A stretch of 64,000 nucleotides of DNA from Selaginella moellendorffii (GCF_000143415.4 NW_003314312.1:379159-443158); one strand, 5' to 3'; counted from the stretch's first letter, positions 45,880-56,400 are shown. Notes: generated by a model not told the origin, from the sequence alone. Program-made: numbers and translations.

Positions 45880-48434
45880 CGAGGAATTGCGTTCTTCTTC
45901 CAGCCACTGTCAATGTGGATGCAGAGAAGGGGGAGGAGCTCACCAGTTGGACTTTCGGGATGGAAGGCGAGGATCTGAGGCTGTACAACACAGATGGTGG
46001 GAGAAAAGAATGCATGGGGATCCTCATCCAAGTGACAGACACTCCATGCAGTTCCATGCAAGAATATGGACTGGCACTTGTGGTAGAGACAGCGTCCACC
46101 TTCAAGATCTACCTTGCACATCCTAGCGGCTTCCCGGAGGGGGGCAGCGGCTATGAGGAATTCCTAGAGGGAGCTAGGGAGAGGTTGTCCAGGAGGCCCA
46201 CAATTTCAAAGACGCTGCGGGTCTATGAAGATCACATGGAATCCATGGACCTCACCTACGGCGATGTTCAAAAACTATATTCCAACATTGAGCCGTTGAG
46301 AGTGCCTCCAGTTCGCGAAGCGAAGGGGAAGGGGGTCGATCTGGAAACTACCCCGAAGCAGAAAAGGGTGGTCAAGCTCAAGCCGACGTCCGACTCTCCT
46401 GCTCCAAAAAAGAAGCTACTTGGTGATGCCATTGCCTCGGGTTCGAACACTACACCCACCAAAAAGAAGAGCCGCAAAGAGCAGAAAGAGCAAGAAGAGG
46501 CAGCAAAAATCGTCGCAGATAATAGTACTTGTTACTATTCCAACAAAGTATATACAATCGACGTGAGTCGTATCGACATCCAAAGCAAATACAACCACAG
46601 GCTAGTATCTGATGAGTGGGTGGAGAAACTGAAGCAGAAGATGCTGGCAAGTCCAGTAACACCCGACATCGCAGACGTGATCCCCTACTACCGAACAATG
46701 AAGGGCAAGACGAGGTTTCCAGACTTGATCAATAGGAAGGTGTTGGACGATCAGAACATCCGGTTCTATGCCGTCTCCGGGCAGCATTCTAGCTTGGCGA
46801 TGCAAGAGATAGTTGTGGATATTATGGTGGGCGAGGAGGTGAAGAAAGTCTTCAAGACAAGAGTTGTCCGCCTGATAAAAGGCAACTCGCCCCTCCGATC
46901 TATCATATACATCTCCCACGCGCAGAATGTCAAGCAAGAAACGTGCTACAAATCGGGTCTGCACGAGACATTGGCACGAACACGGAAGCTCTGGGTTCAA
47001 CTGAAGAAGCCACAAAAACCAGGACAAGGACGTGCACTAGCAACTAGCGCCTGGCAGGTAAGCCTCGTTGCATGTGGCATAGCATGTGGCCTCACGCCAT
47101 TTCCATTGCAGGAATTCTCGAGTCTTCTCTCGAAAACACTGGGGGTCAATGACACACTCAGCATCCATAACATTCTACTCGCGACAAAAGTTGTTTTTGA
47201 CAAATGGGTAGATGTGCTGAGGAGGTACCATGACGGGGAGTTGCCAAACTCAATGGGTGTGGAGGACGGTCGGAAGCCCAATGATTTGAAGCTCAACGCC
47301 TTGCATTTCTCGCGGTCTCTAGACGACGACGACCTTCTGACAGTGGCTAATGCTCTTCTACGTGGTGAGGTAGTCTTCAACAAGACCAAAATGACTCCCG
47401 GCCATATTGTGACATACGAGGACTTGTGCACGACTCTGAGAGCTCGTGCGCTATTGAAGGATTGGATCTTCGAGCAAGTGGCCGTGGAGAGGGTGAGCAT
47501 CGACACCATACAAGAGATGATGGAAGAGCTGGAGTTGTCAAATGAAGACATCGACGAGTATGTGAAGGGGGCCCCCAAGTTCATCGATCTATTGCGGGAT
47601 GCCACGAAAAGTAAAGCTGAGAAGTTGGATCAGTATCCAAATTTCATTAAGAGGGATGTCGACCGCCGGCTTCAGAAACAGCTCGACCCCGCAGCAGAGG
47701 CCTATCGAGAACCTTACCGGGTATACGTGAATTCGGATGAGGATCAAAGGTGGAGGAGCATCGTTTCCCGCGGAGATGAGTAGGTCAAGAACATCTTTTG
47801 TGTGATGGACTTCACAAACAAGGAGATCACTCATGCAGACGAAGTCAGCTCCATCATTGACTTAATGGTGGGACTTGCGGAGGTGGAACTTCAGTCCACT
47901 ATATGATCTACGACTCCGAATCCTATCACAAGTTTTGGAAGGCCTTGAACGAGGTGAAGGCTCGGTTGAAAGGCAAGGAGATGCAGGAGATCCATGGGAT
48001 AATGGCTAAGAAGAAGATACCGACGAATGTCCGCATCTTCACACTCACCCTTGTTATTGGTCCTGCAGCAGAGTGGGACTGGAGTGACTTCCCAGCTTCG
48101 TTCGACAAGGCTGATCAAATTGATCTGAGGGAGGGCAATTTACCCGTGCTTGAGGAACTGAAGACGGCTATGGAGCTTTCGAATCCAGAGAAAGCTCCAG
48201 GTGCAGCATGGGAAATGCTCAGCTGGGTCTTCAACGCAATAGCGGGTGGGTCACCTGCTTCCGACTCCAAGGGCAAATGCGTTGTCGAGTACAACTGCGG
48301 CGGACTATTCTTTCGAGCCGCACTACTCAAGGGTGTCCCGTGTGTTGCAGTGACAAACTCCATTGAAGAGGTGACTTCAATGGAGCATATAATTACAGTT
48401 GCCAAAGAAAAACAGTATCTTCTCTGCGAACCTG
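45880..48434 (+). CDS. ParB-like plus methyltransferase-like protein of the TIR element (stop-interrupted)
   Basis: An acceptor at 45879 opens a ~634-codon frame to a TAG at 47782-47784. A 54 nt optional intron (47058-47111) keeps the frame either way. A novel N-terminal domain is followed by a Lys-rich linker with a possible nuclear signal (KKKSRKEQKEQEE). A domain then has the look of ParB/sulfiredoxin folds: IDVSRIDIQSKYNHR.VSDEWVEKLKQKM and IRFYAVSGQHSSLAMQEI. After the TAG, 36 more codons stay open. A different frame (about 47880-48434) then carries YNCGGLFFRAALLKGVPCVAVTNSIEEV, resembling the AdoMet-binding end of DNA amino-methyltransferases. ParB-methyltransferase fusions are common in phages and bacteria. 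Domain calls are tentative; the stop and frameshift suggest a damaged copy. Confidence 0.6.
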
Positions 48435-48484
48435 GTGAGTACACACTTTAAGTTTAAATGTTATCTCACAAGCTCTATATGCAG

Positions 48485-50340
48485 GAGCGTGGCCACCCCC
48501 AGATGCTGAAACGGTGTTAATAGCTATTGTTGAAGATACCCATGTTGGGCCGAGCTCACAACCTGCACAAGGTAAGGTCACGTGAGGCCTCACGCCATTT
48601 TGATTATAGATCGTTGTGAATATTCAGACACGAGGACTGAAAAGCGCACTGGTGGCGCGTCGAAGAAGGACAAACAGACAAGCAATAGGAAAAAAGGAGG
48701 TACAAATTATATTTGCAATGGCGTGTGGTCTCATGCCATTCCTTGCAAGAGACACTTCTTCAAAGGCAAAATAGGCAAGCACTAGCCAAGCTCAAACTGA
48801 CAGTGGTCATAAAAAGCGAAAGCACGTTGGACAGTCGTCGGGATCAGAGGCGTTTGATTCGAAAAGGAAGAAGGGCAACGAAAAGATGATAGGTAATGCC
48901 TTGTGGTTATGGCGTGTGTGCTCATGCCATTCATTGCAGATCAAGGGCTGAGTGAAAGCAGCCAGTCACCACCTCCTAACTCAGATTCCTATGGCGGACT
49001 CCCCTTCCCCAATCTCAATGGAGAGGTACAATGGATAAGGGATGCTTTTCAAGTCAGGGCCATGTTTTTCTCATCTCGTCGTCTTCGAAGGGTGCAAGAA
49101 CGTGCAGAAACCATGTTAAGACAGTCGGGTGAGGATACGGTCCTAGGTCACGCATTAAAACAGGCTATGGATGTCTTGTATTTTGAGATGGAGACTCGGC
49201 CAGATGATTTTCCCAAGATGGTCCTGGAAGAACAAGCCATCCAGCCTGAGCAGCCTATGGAAGAAATGCAGGAGGGGGATGAGGAGCCAGAGAAAGATAA
49301 TGAGCAAGAAGAGCAGAAGGACGAAGAGGAGGACAAAGAAGAGGAGGACGAAGAGGACTTGGATGGTCCTCACAATGATGACGATCACAATAATGACGAC
49401 GACGATGATGACGACGATGGCCAGCCTGAGGTGGCCAAAGAGCAGCAGAGGAAGGTCATACAAGACAAACCATCAGGTAAATAATAGTACATCCATTCCT
49501 AACCTTTTACCATTTCTAACATTGTCCATGTAGGTCGCAGAGGAAATGGTAAGTAGAGATTATTCAGTTGAATTAAGATACAAACTCTAGCCTTTAGTGT
49601 CGAGGAAGGATAGTGCCAAGCAAGGGTCGAAACGTATGTCCAATCCTTCAGAATCAGCAGTGCGCCCAAGTGATATCGGTCCTAGTTCCTCAATAGCAGT
49701 TGATGGTAAATACAGTATAGTCGATTCAATGTGCTAATGAGTTTGTTTTTAGTAGCCAGTAGGGAGGATACCATCTCAATCGAAGGGAGATATTTGGACA
49801 TGCATATGGATCCGCCAGTGGACTCTACTTGCCTGCAAGAGTCATCAGAGCTAGTGGAGGCTACTATCCATATCAACGCCAAGCAAGCTGACCACGCTCC
49901 ACTTGATGCTGCCCATACCACTGAGTCAATCTTGTCCACGTATCCAACTGACGGTGACCAGGCGCCATTGGACCCGCATGAGGCCGCCCCAGCCGCCGAG
50001 CCGGTCGTATCCTCATTTCCAACGGACTCAACGTGTGCCCAATCGTCTGACTACGTGCCGTTGGAACCTCCCTACACCGCCCCTGCTGCCTGTTCAGTCA
50101 TGTCCACTTTGCCAACGGAGGCACCAGCTGAAATGGCGTGTGATCACACGCCATCGGAACCACCCCATGCCACTGTTGAGCCAGTTGTACCAGAGTCTAC
50201 AGCTGAAATGGCATGTGCCCACACGCCATCGGATGCGATTGACCCCACATTGCAGAGGAGAGTATTTCCGCCCTTCAGGTTTTCTCAACCAAAACCCTCT
50301 CAACGACCATCGGGAGCACCATTCGCTAATATTGTAGATG
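48485..50340 (+). CDS. Downstream exons: Lys-rich, acidic and Pro-rich linker region
   Basis: Short exons continue from the methyltransferase-like part: 48485-48571, 48610-48699, about 48785-48892, 48940-49476, 49534-49548 (a 15 nt microexon) and 49598 onward. They are joined by introns of 38-57 nt. One exon ends with KKRKHVG and SKRKKGNEK (nuclear signals). 48940-49476 encodes a short folded-looking stretch (RDAFQVRAMFFSSRRLRRVQERAETML) then a long Glu/Asp run. The next part has Pro/Thr-rich repeats of ~30 residues ending in PLxPP. Several introns hold the palindrome, and two palindromes lie in coding sequence at 50132 and 50217 (each reading EMAC.HTPS). Whether all exons belong to one mRNA is inference. 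Confidence 0.5.
48893..48939 (+). other. 47 nt intron consisting mostly of a palindrome
   Basis: GTAATGCC opens and ATTGCAG closes the intron, and the 24 bp palindrome occupies 48908-48931. Similar cases are 47058-47111 and 48572-48609. At 48700 onward a donor, a palindrome (48717-48740) and CCTTGCAAG are seen, but the acceptor is uncertain. Confidence 0.65.
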
Positions 50341-50386
50341 GTAAAATTGACTTGTACCATTTTTTATGCTGACGCATTTCATTTCA

Positions 50387-52401
50387 GAGTCACGGCGAAG
50401 GTACTGTATCGTTTTTGATCTGAACGGTGTCCTTTTCTCCCATGAGCGTGGCTCGTCCTCGAATGTCACTGCACCCTCCAAAGCCTGAGGTCGCAAGTTG
50501 GTCAAAAGAGACAGATTCACATTAATCACACGGGAGAAACTGCGGGATCTAATAATGACCATGCGACACTTAAAACAGAGGGCCGGGTTCAATTTGCAAT
50601 TGGGAGTTTGGACATCCATGATGCGCCACAATGCATTAATGTTGCTACAGATGATGCACGATCAGACGCGAGTAATATTACCATTTGACTTTCTTCTAAC
50701 GCAGGAGGATTGCTTGACTATTGTCGCGCATGTGACTTCGGGTATCGAAAGTTACCTGTCGGCTAGTCCTTACGGACACTCTTTCCTTACTGCCACGATG
50801 GCAGGAGGTCGGTATTGCTGGACCCTTTATCAGCCCCTCTTGTTCAAGTGTTAGTAAACTGGACTTTGCATCTGTACTTGGCCGGATGAGCATAAGGACG
50901 GAATTCCTAAGTGTCTATTCAGCCAAGCATACTTGGCCTGGCTTTTTAGTTCTCTTTTGCTCTGTCTTGCACTGGCTTGACAAGAACCCTCGCGTATTGA
51001 GATTGGTCCCTCAATATCGCTACATGATAGCTTACCGTGTCTGCCAAACACCCTCGCTATCATGCCCTTTGTGTTAGTCTCATTTCGGTCCCAAATGCTA
51101 TTTATGGAAAGTGTCTAGATTCGCTCATTTGGCATATCTACGGAATGTAGAGGTCGGCCTGAACACAATGGTGTTCGTCCTGTGTCCAAATTCACATTCT
51201 AAGGACATTCCATATTTAGTAAGTTTTAAGCTTGTCCCAGAGACTAACTCCTGATACTAAGGGAGGCTTGGGGTGAAAGCCCAAAGCGTGTGTTCCTCAA
51301 GGGGGGGGGGCTATGGGGGGTTCCAAATGTATAGTAGGGATAGTGGGTAGGTCGGGCATGGCCGACCAACCTGAGGCATAGTCTAGCTCCCGCTTGCGTG
51401 CCTGTCCTTGTTCTGCGTCCGGCTTGGGTCTAAGCCCAAGTTCCATTCCATGCTAGTTGGTGGAGTACCCATATCCTCGCGTTAGGCCACCGGTATGCCG
51501 AAATAGCGCCAGACTCCGTTTGGCTCCGTTTTGCGTGCTGGTCCTGGCATTGGGATGCTGGTTGCTCTAGGACTGTTCCAAGTCGCTCCGGGCCCCTGTC
51601 CCTTCGCTCCTTGGGCTATATGCTCGGGAGTTGCTCCGTGGTCCGGTTTCATCACTCCTTGGCGTCACGCTTGGGAGTTTGGCACCGTTCCTTCGTTCAG
51701 TGGCCCAAGGCCCTGAACCTCGGGTTCCTATGGACACGTGGCACGGACACGTGGTATGTGACACGTGGCATCTGTCACGTGGCACAAAGAGGGTTTAGGT
51801 TCCGCTTCGTGGTGTTATACTATGGTAAATCACCATAGGATAAAGGGTCAAAACCACGTGCGCTACAACTATGGTCCATGTGAGGGGTAGCAAGCCCATC
51901 TTCGTCAAGCCAGAGGCTGTAGTGATGAACCGGACTGCTAGGTCAAGTGAAATCCTCATCATCGATGACTCGCCGATTAAAACTGCAGCGAACACGCACA
52001 CATATGCAGTGCACCCCATCTCTTGCAGTATGGAAACTAGGGAGAAGAAACCGTATGTTCTGGGGGACCTTGCAAAACGGCTTAGAGCGATGATGATAGA
52101 GAGCCGGCCAGTCCAGGAGGTGGCTGCAGAAATCAACCAAATGGCAGATGGAACGGTATATCAGAAGCCATTTGATCAGACAGACACCAGTCATCATTTA
52201 TGGCATGTATATTGTCTAACCAAGCACTATCCGCATCTCCATAATCTGCTCAACCGGATGGGTTCTTCGACCACTGAACATGAGCGTGGACGTATTAGAG
52301 AAGAGATGGCATTACTATTGGGTTTAAATCCTGATAGTGTGGAGAGTGATGAAATTCCAAGATTATTGTATAGGCGTTGGAGGCAAAAAATAACAGTCTG
52401 A
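50387..52401 (+). pseudogene. HAD/FCP1 (NIF)-like phosphatase domain, split by a solo LTR
   Basis: After an acceptor at about 50386 the frame reads CIVFDLNGVLFSHERG, a HAD motif I region with Asn in place of the second Asp (DLDG(T/V) is usual). It continues to VWTSMMRHN, like motif II of FCP1/SCP phosphatases. The frame then meets the LTR at 50722. Beyond the LTR (51873 on) it resumes with FVKPEAVV and LIIDDSPIKTAANTHTY, matching motif III (IDDSP, with N). It ends at 52401 in a helical tail. An in-frame TGA at about 50486 is a second lesion. It probably formed the C-terminal domain of the upstream protein or a separate gene. Confidence 0.65.
50722..51867 (+). mobile_element. Solo family B LTR, 1146 bp
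   Basis: Begins TGTCGCGCATGTGAC, ends GTGCGCTACA, and is flanked by the 5 bp duplication ACTAT (50717-50721 and 51868-51872). It interrupts the HAD-like domain, so it postdates the TIR element. It contains several tandem ACACGTGGCA-type motifs near 51735-51785. Confidence 0.93.
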
Positions 52402-52847
52402 GATGGCATGTATTTATTTAAAAATGTAACTTATTATGGCATGGGGTTCCATGCCATTGTATTAATATTAAAAGACAATTCTTTGAGAGGATTTGCATTA
52501 TACTAGAAGTGTTACAGCATGTTATTGGAAGTCTACGAAGTTGTTTTATTAATAAGGGGAAAGTAAAGATTGAATGGGGACTTGGGCTCCACCTAGACTC
52601 GGAGCAACTGAGTCAATATTAAAAGGATGGAAAAAAATTGGACGACGATGACAAGGAGAAGAGAGAGGTGAAGCAGTGGCAGGGGGAGGAGAAGTGATTG
52701 AGTAGACATTTCCTTGTTTAAAATAAAATGGCATGTGCCTCAATGCAGTTGAATTTTGTTATATTTATATACTATATAAAGGTTTGGAAACCTTATTTTA
52801 CAAGTGGGATAATGACAATTCCCACTTTAACGAAATAGAGCTTACTA

Positions 52848-52901
52848 CCACATGGCACCCCTCCAGCTCCACTTTGGGGCCTAGGGATTTTGTGTCTCAC
52901 A
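52848..52901 (-). mobile_element. Remaining 54 bp of the interrupted family A LTR
   Basis: Reverse complement of the LTR start TGTGAGACACAAAATCCC. It completes the LTR broken at 41136 and abuts the gag-pol element at 52902. Confidence 0.88.
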
Positions 52902-55323
52902 ATCCTGATCTGCCACCCGTATCTAATGATAACTGGACTAATCAAGTCATGTAAAATACTTAGCCTTTAAGAGTTGGTCAAACAAGTCATCAATGCGAGG
53001 GAAAAAATAACTATTTTTGACCGTGATTTTGTTGAGTGCCTGATAGTCGATACACATCCTCATGGTTCCATCCTTTTTCATAACAAAAAGGATTAGTGCT
53101 CCATAAAGTGACTTTCTTGGTCGGATATGACCTTTGTCAAGAAGCTCCGTGAGTTGCTTCCTGAGTTCAGCCATCTCCTTGATGTTCAAACGATACGGAG
53201 TTTTCATAGGTGGTTTAGAACCCGGAATAACCTCAATCCGATGATCAACCTCACGGCTAGGAGGTAGCCCTGGTGGCAAATCCTTGGGGAAGATATCCTG
53301 ATTCCTCGCCAACAACTCCAATATCTTCTTTGGTACAGGATCAACCCCATCGCCGATTTGAATTGAGTCACCAACACTCTCAGCTTCCATCACTTCAACC
53401 CAAAAGGTCCGACATCCCTTCTTAGTTGCTTTTTGAGCGGCCCTCGCAGTCAAGAACTTAGCATCCCAATCCTTTGAGGAACGCTTTGGCAACTGAAAAG
53501 ACACATCGGGACGTCCTTCTGACTTCAACATGATATGACTTTGTCCAGCACCATAAATCCTTTTTATATATTTGTTGAAGAAGTCCATACCAAAGACCAT
53601 CTGAAAATCTGGTATCTTCAACATTACCAAGTCCACTCTTTCTTTCCACTTGGATATTTTTATTGGAACATCACTCATAAACTTTCTGGCTACTTGCCCA
53701 CCTTCCGCAAACTGGAAGTGCATAGGTGACATTTGCTTAGCATTCAATCCTAACAACTTAACTAAGTCTTCAAATATCACGCTATGCGTAGCTCCTATGT
53801 CAATCATCACTCGGATTTGGTGTCCGCGGACAAAGCCTACCAAAAACATCAATGGATCAGTGTTTGCATTAATTGCAAGAAAAGCTTGAGGAAAGCAATG
53901 AAAGTAACTCACCTCCTCTTCCTCATAGTCTGCATTGACCAACTCGTCAACCCCTTCAGCTTCACCACCACCGTCTTCCCTCATGACATTAACTTGAGAC
54001 CTTGTCTTATGCTTGTTGGGACATTCCGAGGACTTATGTCCTGACTCTCCACAATGGAAGCAATGACCCACACTACCTGTTCCACTAGGAGCAAGTTTCG
54101 CAGGTTGTTGCTGCTTGTACCCACCAAGAGGAGGAATAGAGAGCCTAGGACCAGAAGAAGCTGCTGGTGGTCTCCAACCACCGCCACCTTTGTTAACTGT
54201 TGCTTGTAAGCCTCCAGGGCAAAATCTACCTTCCACTTTCTGTTTCCGGTCACCTTGTTTATTCCCAGAATTTTTATTCTTATTCGAGTTACCAGCATAC
54301 GGTTGCTGATATTGTTCCATGAGTGAGTGACTAAAGGCAACTTACTGTGCTGCCTCCTTACACTCCAGGTACGTCTTCGGCTTAAACTTCAAAATCTCAT
54401 TGCAAGAAAGTGAACTTAAACCCTCCAGAAAATAACTTCGAGCATCTTCGTCACTCATATTTGCAATCATTATGCGCTTTTGAGCAAACGTATTAACGTA
54501 ATGCATAAGGTCCCCTCGCTGCTTTAACCACCGCAGCTCCGCGCAAAGTCTCAGACCAAGTTCATCCAGCAAGTATTCCATACGGATACAAGACCGCATC
54601 TTGGTCCAACTTCTAGTCTGCCCTTTTTTAGCACACATCTGGCGCCACCAGGTTTTGGCATGATCGGTGAGAAAGGATTGCACGCACGCAACTTTCGTAT
54701 GATCATCTACGTCTGCCATTATGAAATAGTTTTCCATATTGTAGACCCAGTCTTCCAAAACCTGATAGTCTCACATGCCTCTGAAGTTGGGTGGTTTCGG
54801 AGGCTTGAACTTTGAAACTCGTGCAACGGGGGGCGGTTGCAAACTTCATCGTCCTCAGAACTTGAGGAGGAATCCAGTTGCTTAGGCTTAGCTGGTTTAG
54901 CCGCCTCAGCCTCTTTCTTCCTCTTCTTGTTCTCCTTCTTCAATTTGCAAATCTCCCTTTGCAAATTCTTGATCTCGACTTCCTGAGCCATACGCTGTAG
55001 TGCCGCAGCATCGGGCTCTTCCTCTTCTGACTCAGCCTTAGCCTCTTTTGCAGCATCTCTAGCAGGAGTTTCCTCCTCTCGATTCGCCCATCTAGAGGTT
55101 TCAGTGTCATCAGCACGGTTCCTTTTCACCATCCCGCTAGCTGCATGCATGCCTCTATCAATAACTGAACATGCATACAAAATTATTACCAAATGGTGCA
55201 ATCCAACTAATCCTACACAGGTTGCTTCGGATCTACTAGAAAAGTCTCTGCGTATGCAAGTTGAGTTAGAAAATTTGACAAAAGTTGGATAGGAATCGCT
55301 AAGACAATTTCTCTGATACCAAA
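52902..55323 (-). pseudogene. Degenerate Ty3/gypsy gag-pol (gag, zinc knuckle, protease, partial RT)
   Basis: Reading leftward, 55333-54719 is a coiled-coil, Lys/Glu-rich N-terminal part. 54758-54342 is a gag core (HAKTWWRQM, then YFLEGL). 54320-52947 has the zinc knuckle [14 protein letters not shown], a protease with IDIGATHS (DSGA is usual) and reverse transcriptase up to [23 protein letters not shown]. It then runs through three in-frame stops within the next conserved RT block, and the A LTR begins at 52901. Frameshift, stops and the altered protease Ser show it is dead. RNase H and integrase are absent from this side of the insertion. Confidence 0.9.
55311..55323 (-). other. Primer-binding site of the gag-pol element
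   Basis: Minus-strand TTTGGTATCAGAG directly after the LTR end GCGCTACA. Initiator-Met tRNA type. Confidence 0.8.
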
Positions 55324-56110
55324 TGTAGCGCACCTAAATTTGGTGCTGAACTCCAAGCCCGTTATGTTACAAAACAAGGGTCTGGTACAATCCTATGAGC
55401 ACCAGCTCTCCGTATCCAACAGCTACACGCAAAATGGTGTCAGATGGAGTCTGGCACAATTTTAGCATACCGATGGTCTAACGCGAGGAGGAGGGTACCC
55501 CACCGACTAGAGCAGCATGGAGCTTGAGCTTAGCTAGACGCAGAACAAGGAGCAACACAGCCCAGCAGGAGCCAAACTAATGTCTCAGGTGGTCGGACAT
55601 GCAATCTAAACTTACTAAATATGGAATGGTGCTAGATTGTGAATTTGGACACGGGATGAACACTATTGTGTTCAAGCGAATCTCGACAGTACGTAGATAT
55701 GCCAAATAAGCAAATCTAGACACTTTCCATAATTAACATTTGGGACTGAAATAAGACTAACACAAAGGGCATGATAGCAAGGGTGTTTGGCAGACACAGT
55801 AAGCTATCATTTAGTGAATATTGAGGGACTAGTCTCAATATCGTGGGGGTTCCTAACACTAGCAAGTGCAAGTCAACGAATAAATTTCTCTAACCAGGTC
55901 AAGTATGCTTGACAAATAGCATGTAGGAATTCCTTCCTTATGCTCAACTAATCAGGTGCACACGCGATGATCAGTTTCTCAACTAGGATGAGTGGAGACC
56001 ATAAAAGGGACCAACAGTACCAACCTCCTGCCATCGTAGCAGTAAGGAAAGAGTGTCCGTAAAGATTGGTCGACAAATATCTTTTGATACCCAAAGTCAC
56101 ATTCGTGACA
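55324..56110 (-). mobile_element. Diverged family B LTR (5' LTR of the gag-pol element)
   Basis: Begins TGTCACGAATGTG at 56110 and ends GTGCGCTACA at 55324. It is about 790 bp, shorter than other B copies, with a different segment near the end. The central part (disrupted ATATGGAATGG region, GTGTTTGGCAGACAC) aligns with 33000-33470 and 51000-51230. Confidence 0.82.
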
Positions 56111-56147
56111 CCATTCACCTGTAAGGTTGTCTTTAAACATATATTCC

Positions 56148-56400
56148 AGAAGAAAACTCCAAGACGAGATCAAAACAAAAGCAATCTCTTGGAGAAAACA
56201 AAAGCTCTACACGCTTAGATCTTAAAGGCTGGTCATGTCTTTGTGGGGAGCTCGCTAGTGGATCTGGGGAACTAGGTGGAAGTTTGTGCTAGTTTTTTCA
56301 GAGGAAAGGCTTGGTTCTCAAACTTTTGTGGCTGCATTAAAGGCTTGCAGCAAATGCATATAGTGCCAAAGAGAAGATCGTTTTGCTGGTATAGCATGGT
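56148..56400 (+). pseudogene. PPR gene fragments (block C remnant)
   Basis: Pieces of the coding strand of PPR copy A appear in order with deletions. 56184-56265 resembles the CTCTTGGAGAAAAC..GGCTGG..GTCTTTGTGG..GGTGGATCT part (A about 21310-21200). 56300-56380 resembles the GGCTTGGT..GCTGCATTAAAGGC..GCCAAAGAGAAGATCGTTTTGCTGG part (A about 20720-20630). Orientation is opposite to copies A and B. No frame is intact. Confidence 0.8.

Larger units (their letters stand above)
41681..52744. repeat. Dispersed palindrome family, about 19 copies
   Basis: Consensus core TGGCRTGNGGCCNCATGCCA, usually extended to AATGG...CCATT. Starts are at about 41681, 41767, 42366, 42526, 42672, 43994, 44051, 45664, 45741, 45801, 47082, 48576, 48717, 48908, 50132, 50217, 52402 (half), 52435 and 52725 (partial). 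The outer arms (ATGGC/GCCAT) are most constant; the middle varies in a way that often keeps complementarity. Copies lie in flanks, in the divergent promoter (three within 160 bp), in introns and in exons. I saw none outside the TIR element. Confidence 0.88.
41137..52843. mobile_element. Large TIR element with transposase-like, ParB/MTase-like and HAD-like genes
   Basis: The ends are inverted repeats: AAGCTCTATTTTGTTAAAGT at 41137 and the complement of AAGCTCTATTTCGTTAAAGT at 52843. They match over about 24-25 bp with one difference. The 4 bp ACTA at 41133-41136 and 52844-52847 is duplicated; uninterrupted A LTRs carry it once (GCCACTACCAC at about 62870). Net length without the later solo LTR is about 10.55 kb. 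Contents are a divergent gene pair meeting near 45.7-45.9 kb and about 19 copies of a palindrome. Superfamily is uncertain: a 4 bp duplication occurs in Ginger, Sola, Chapaev and some Academ elements. I do not recognise the combination of genes. Confidence 0.85.

Noticed and set aside
45858-45880. Translation start of the ParB-like frame at 45858
   Set aside because: The codon is TTG and a good 3' splice site (CTGAACAG) ends at 45879, so this is more likely an intron end.
43350-47784. TAG codons as programmed recoding (suppressed stops)
   Set aside because: TGA stops and frame changes also occur, and the neighbouring dead RT shows the same pattern. Decay is simpler.
41681-52744. Palindromes as simple MITE insertions
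   Set aside because: At 20-24 bp they are too short, lack target duplications, and occur only within one element.
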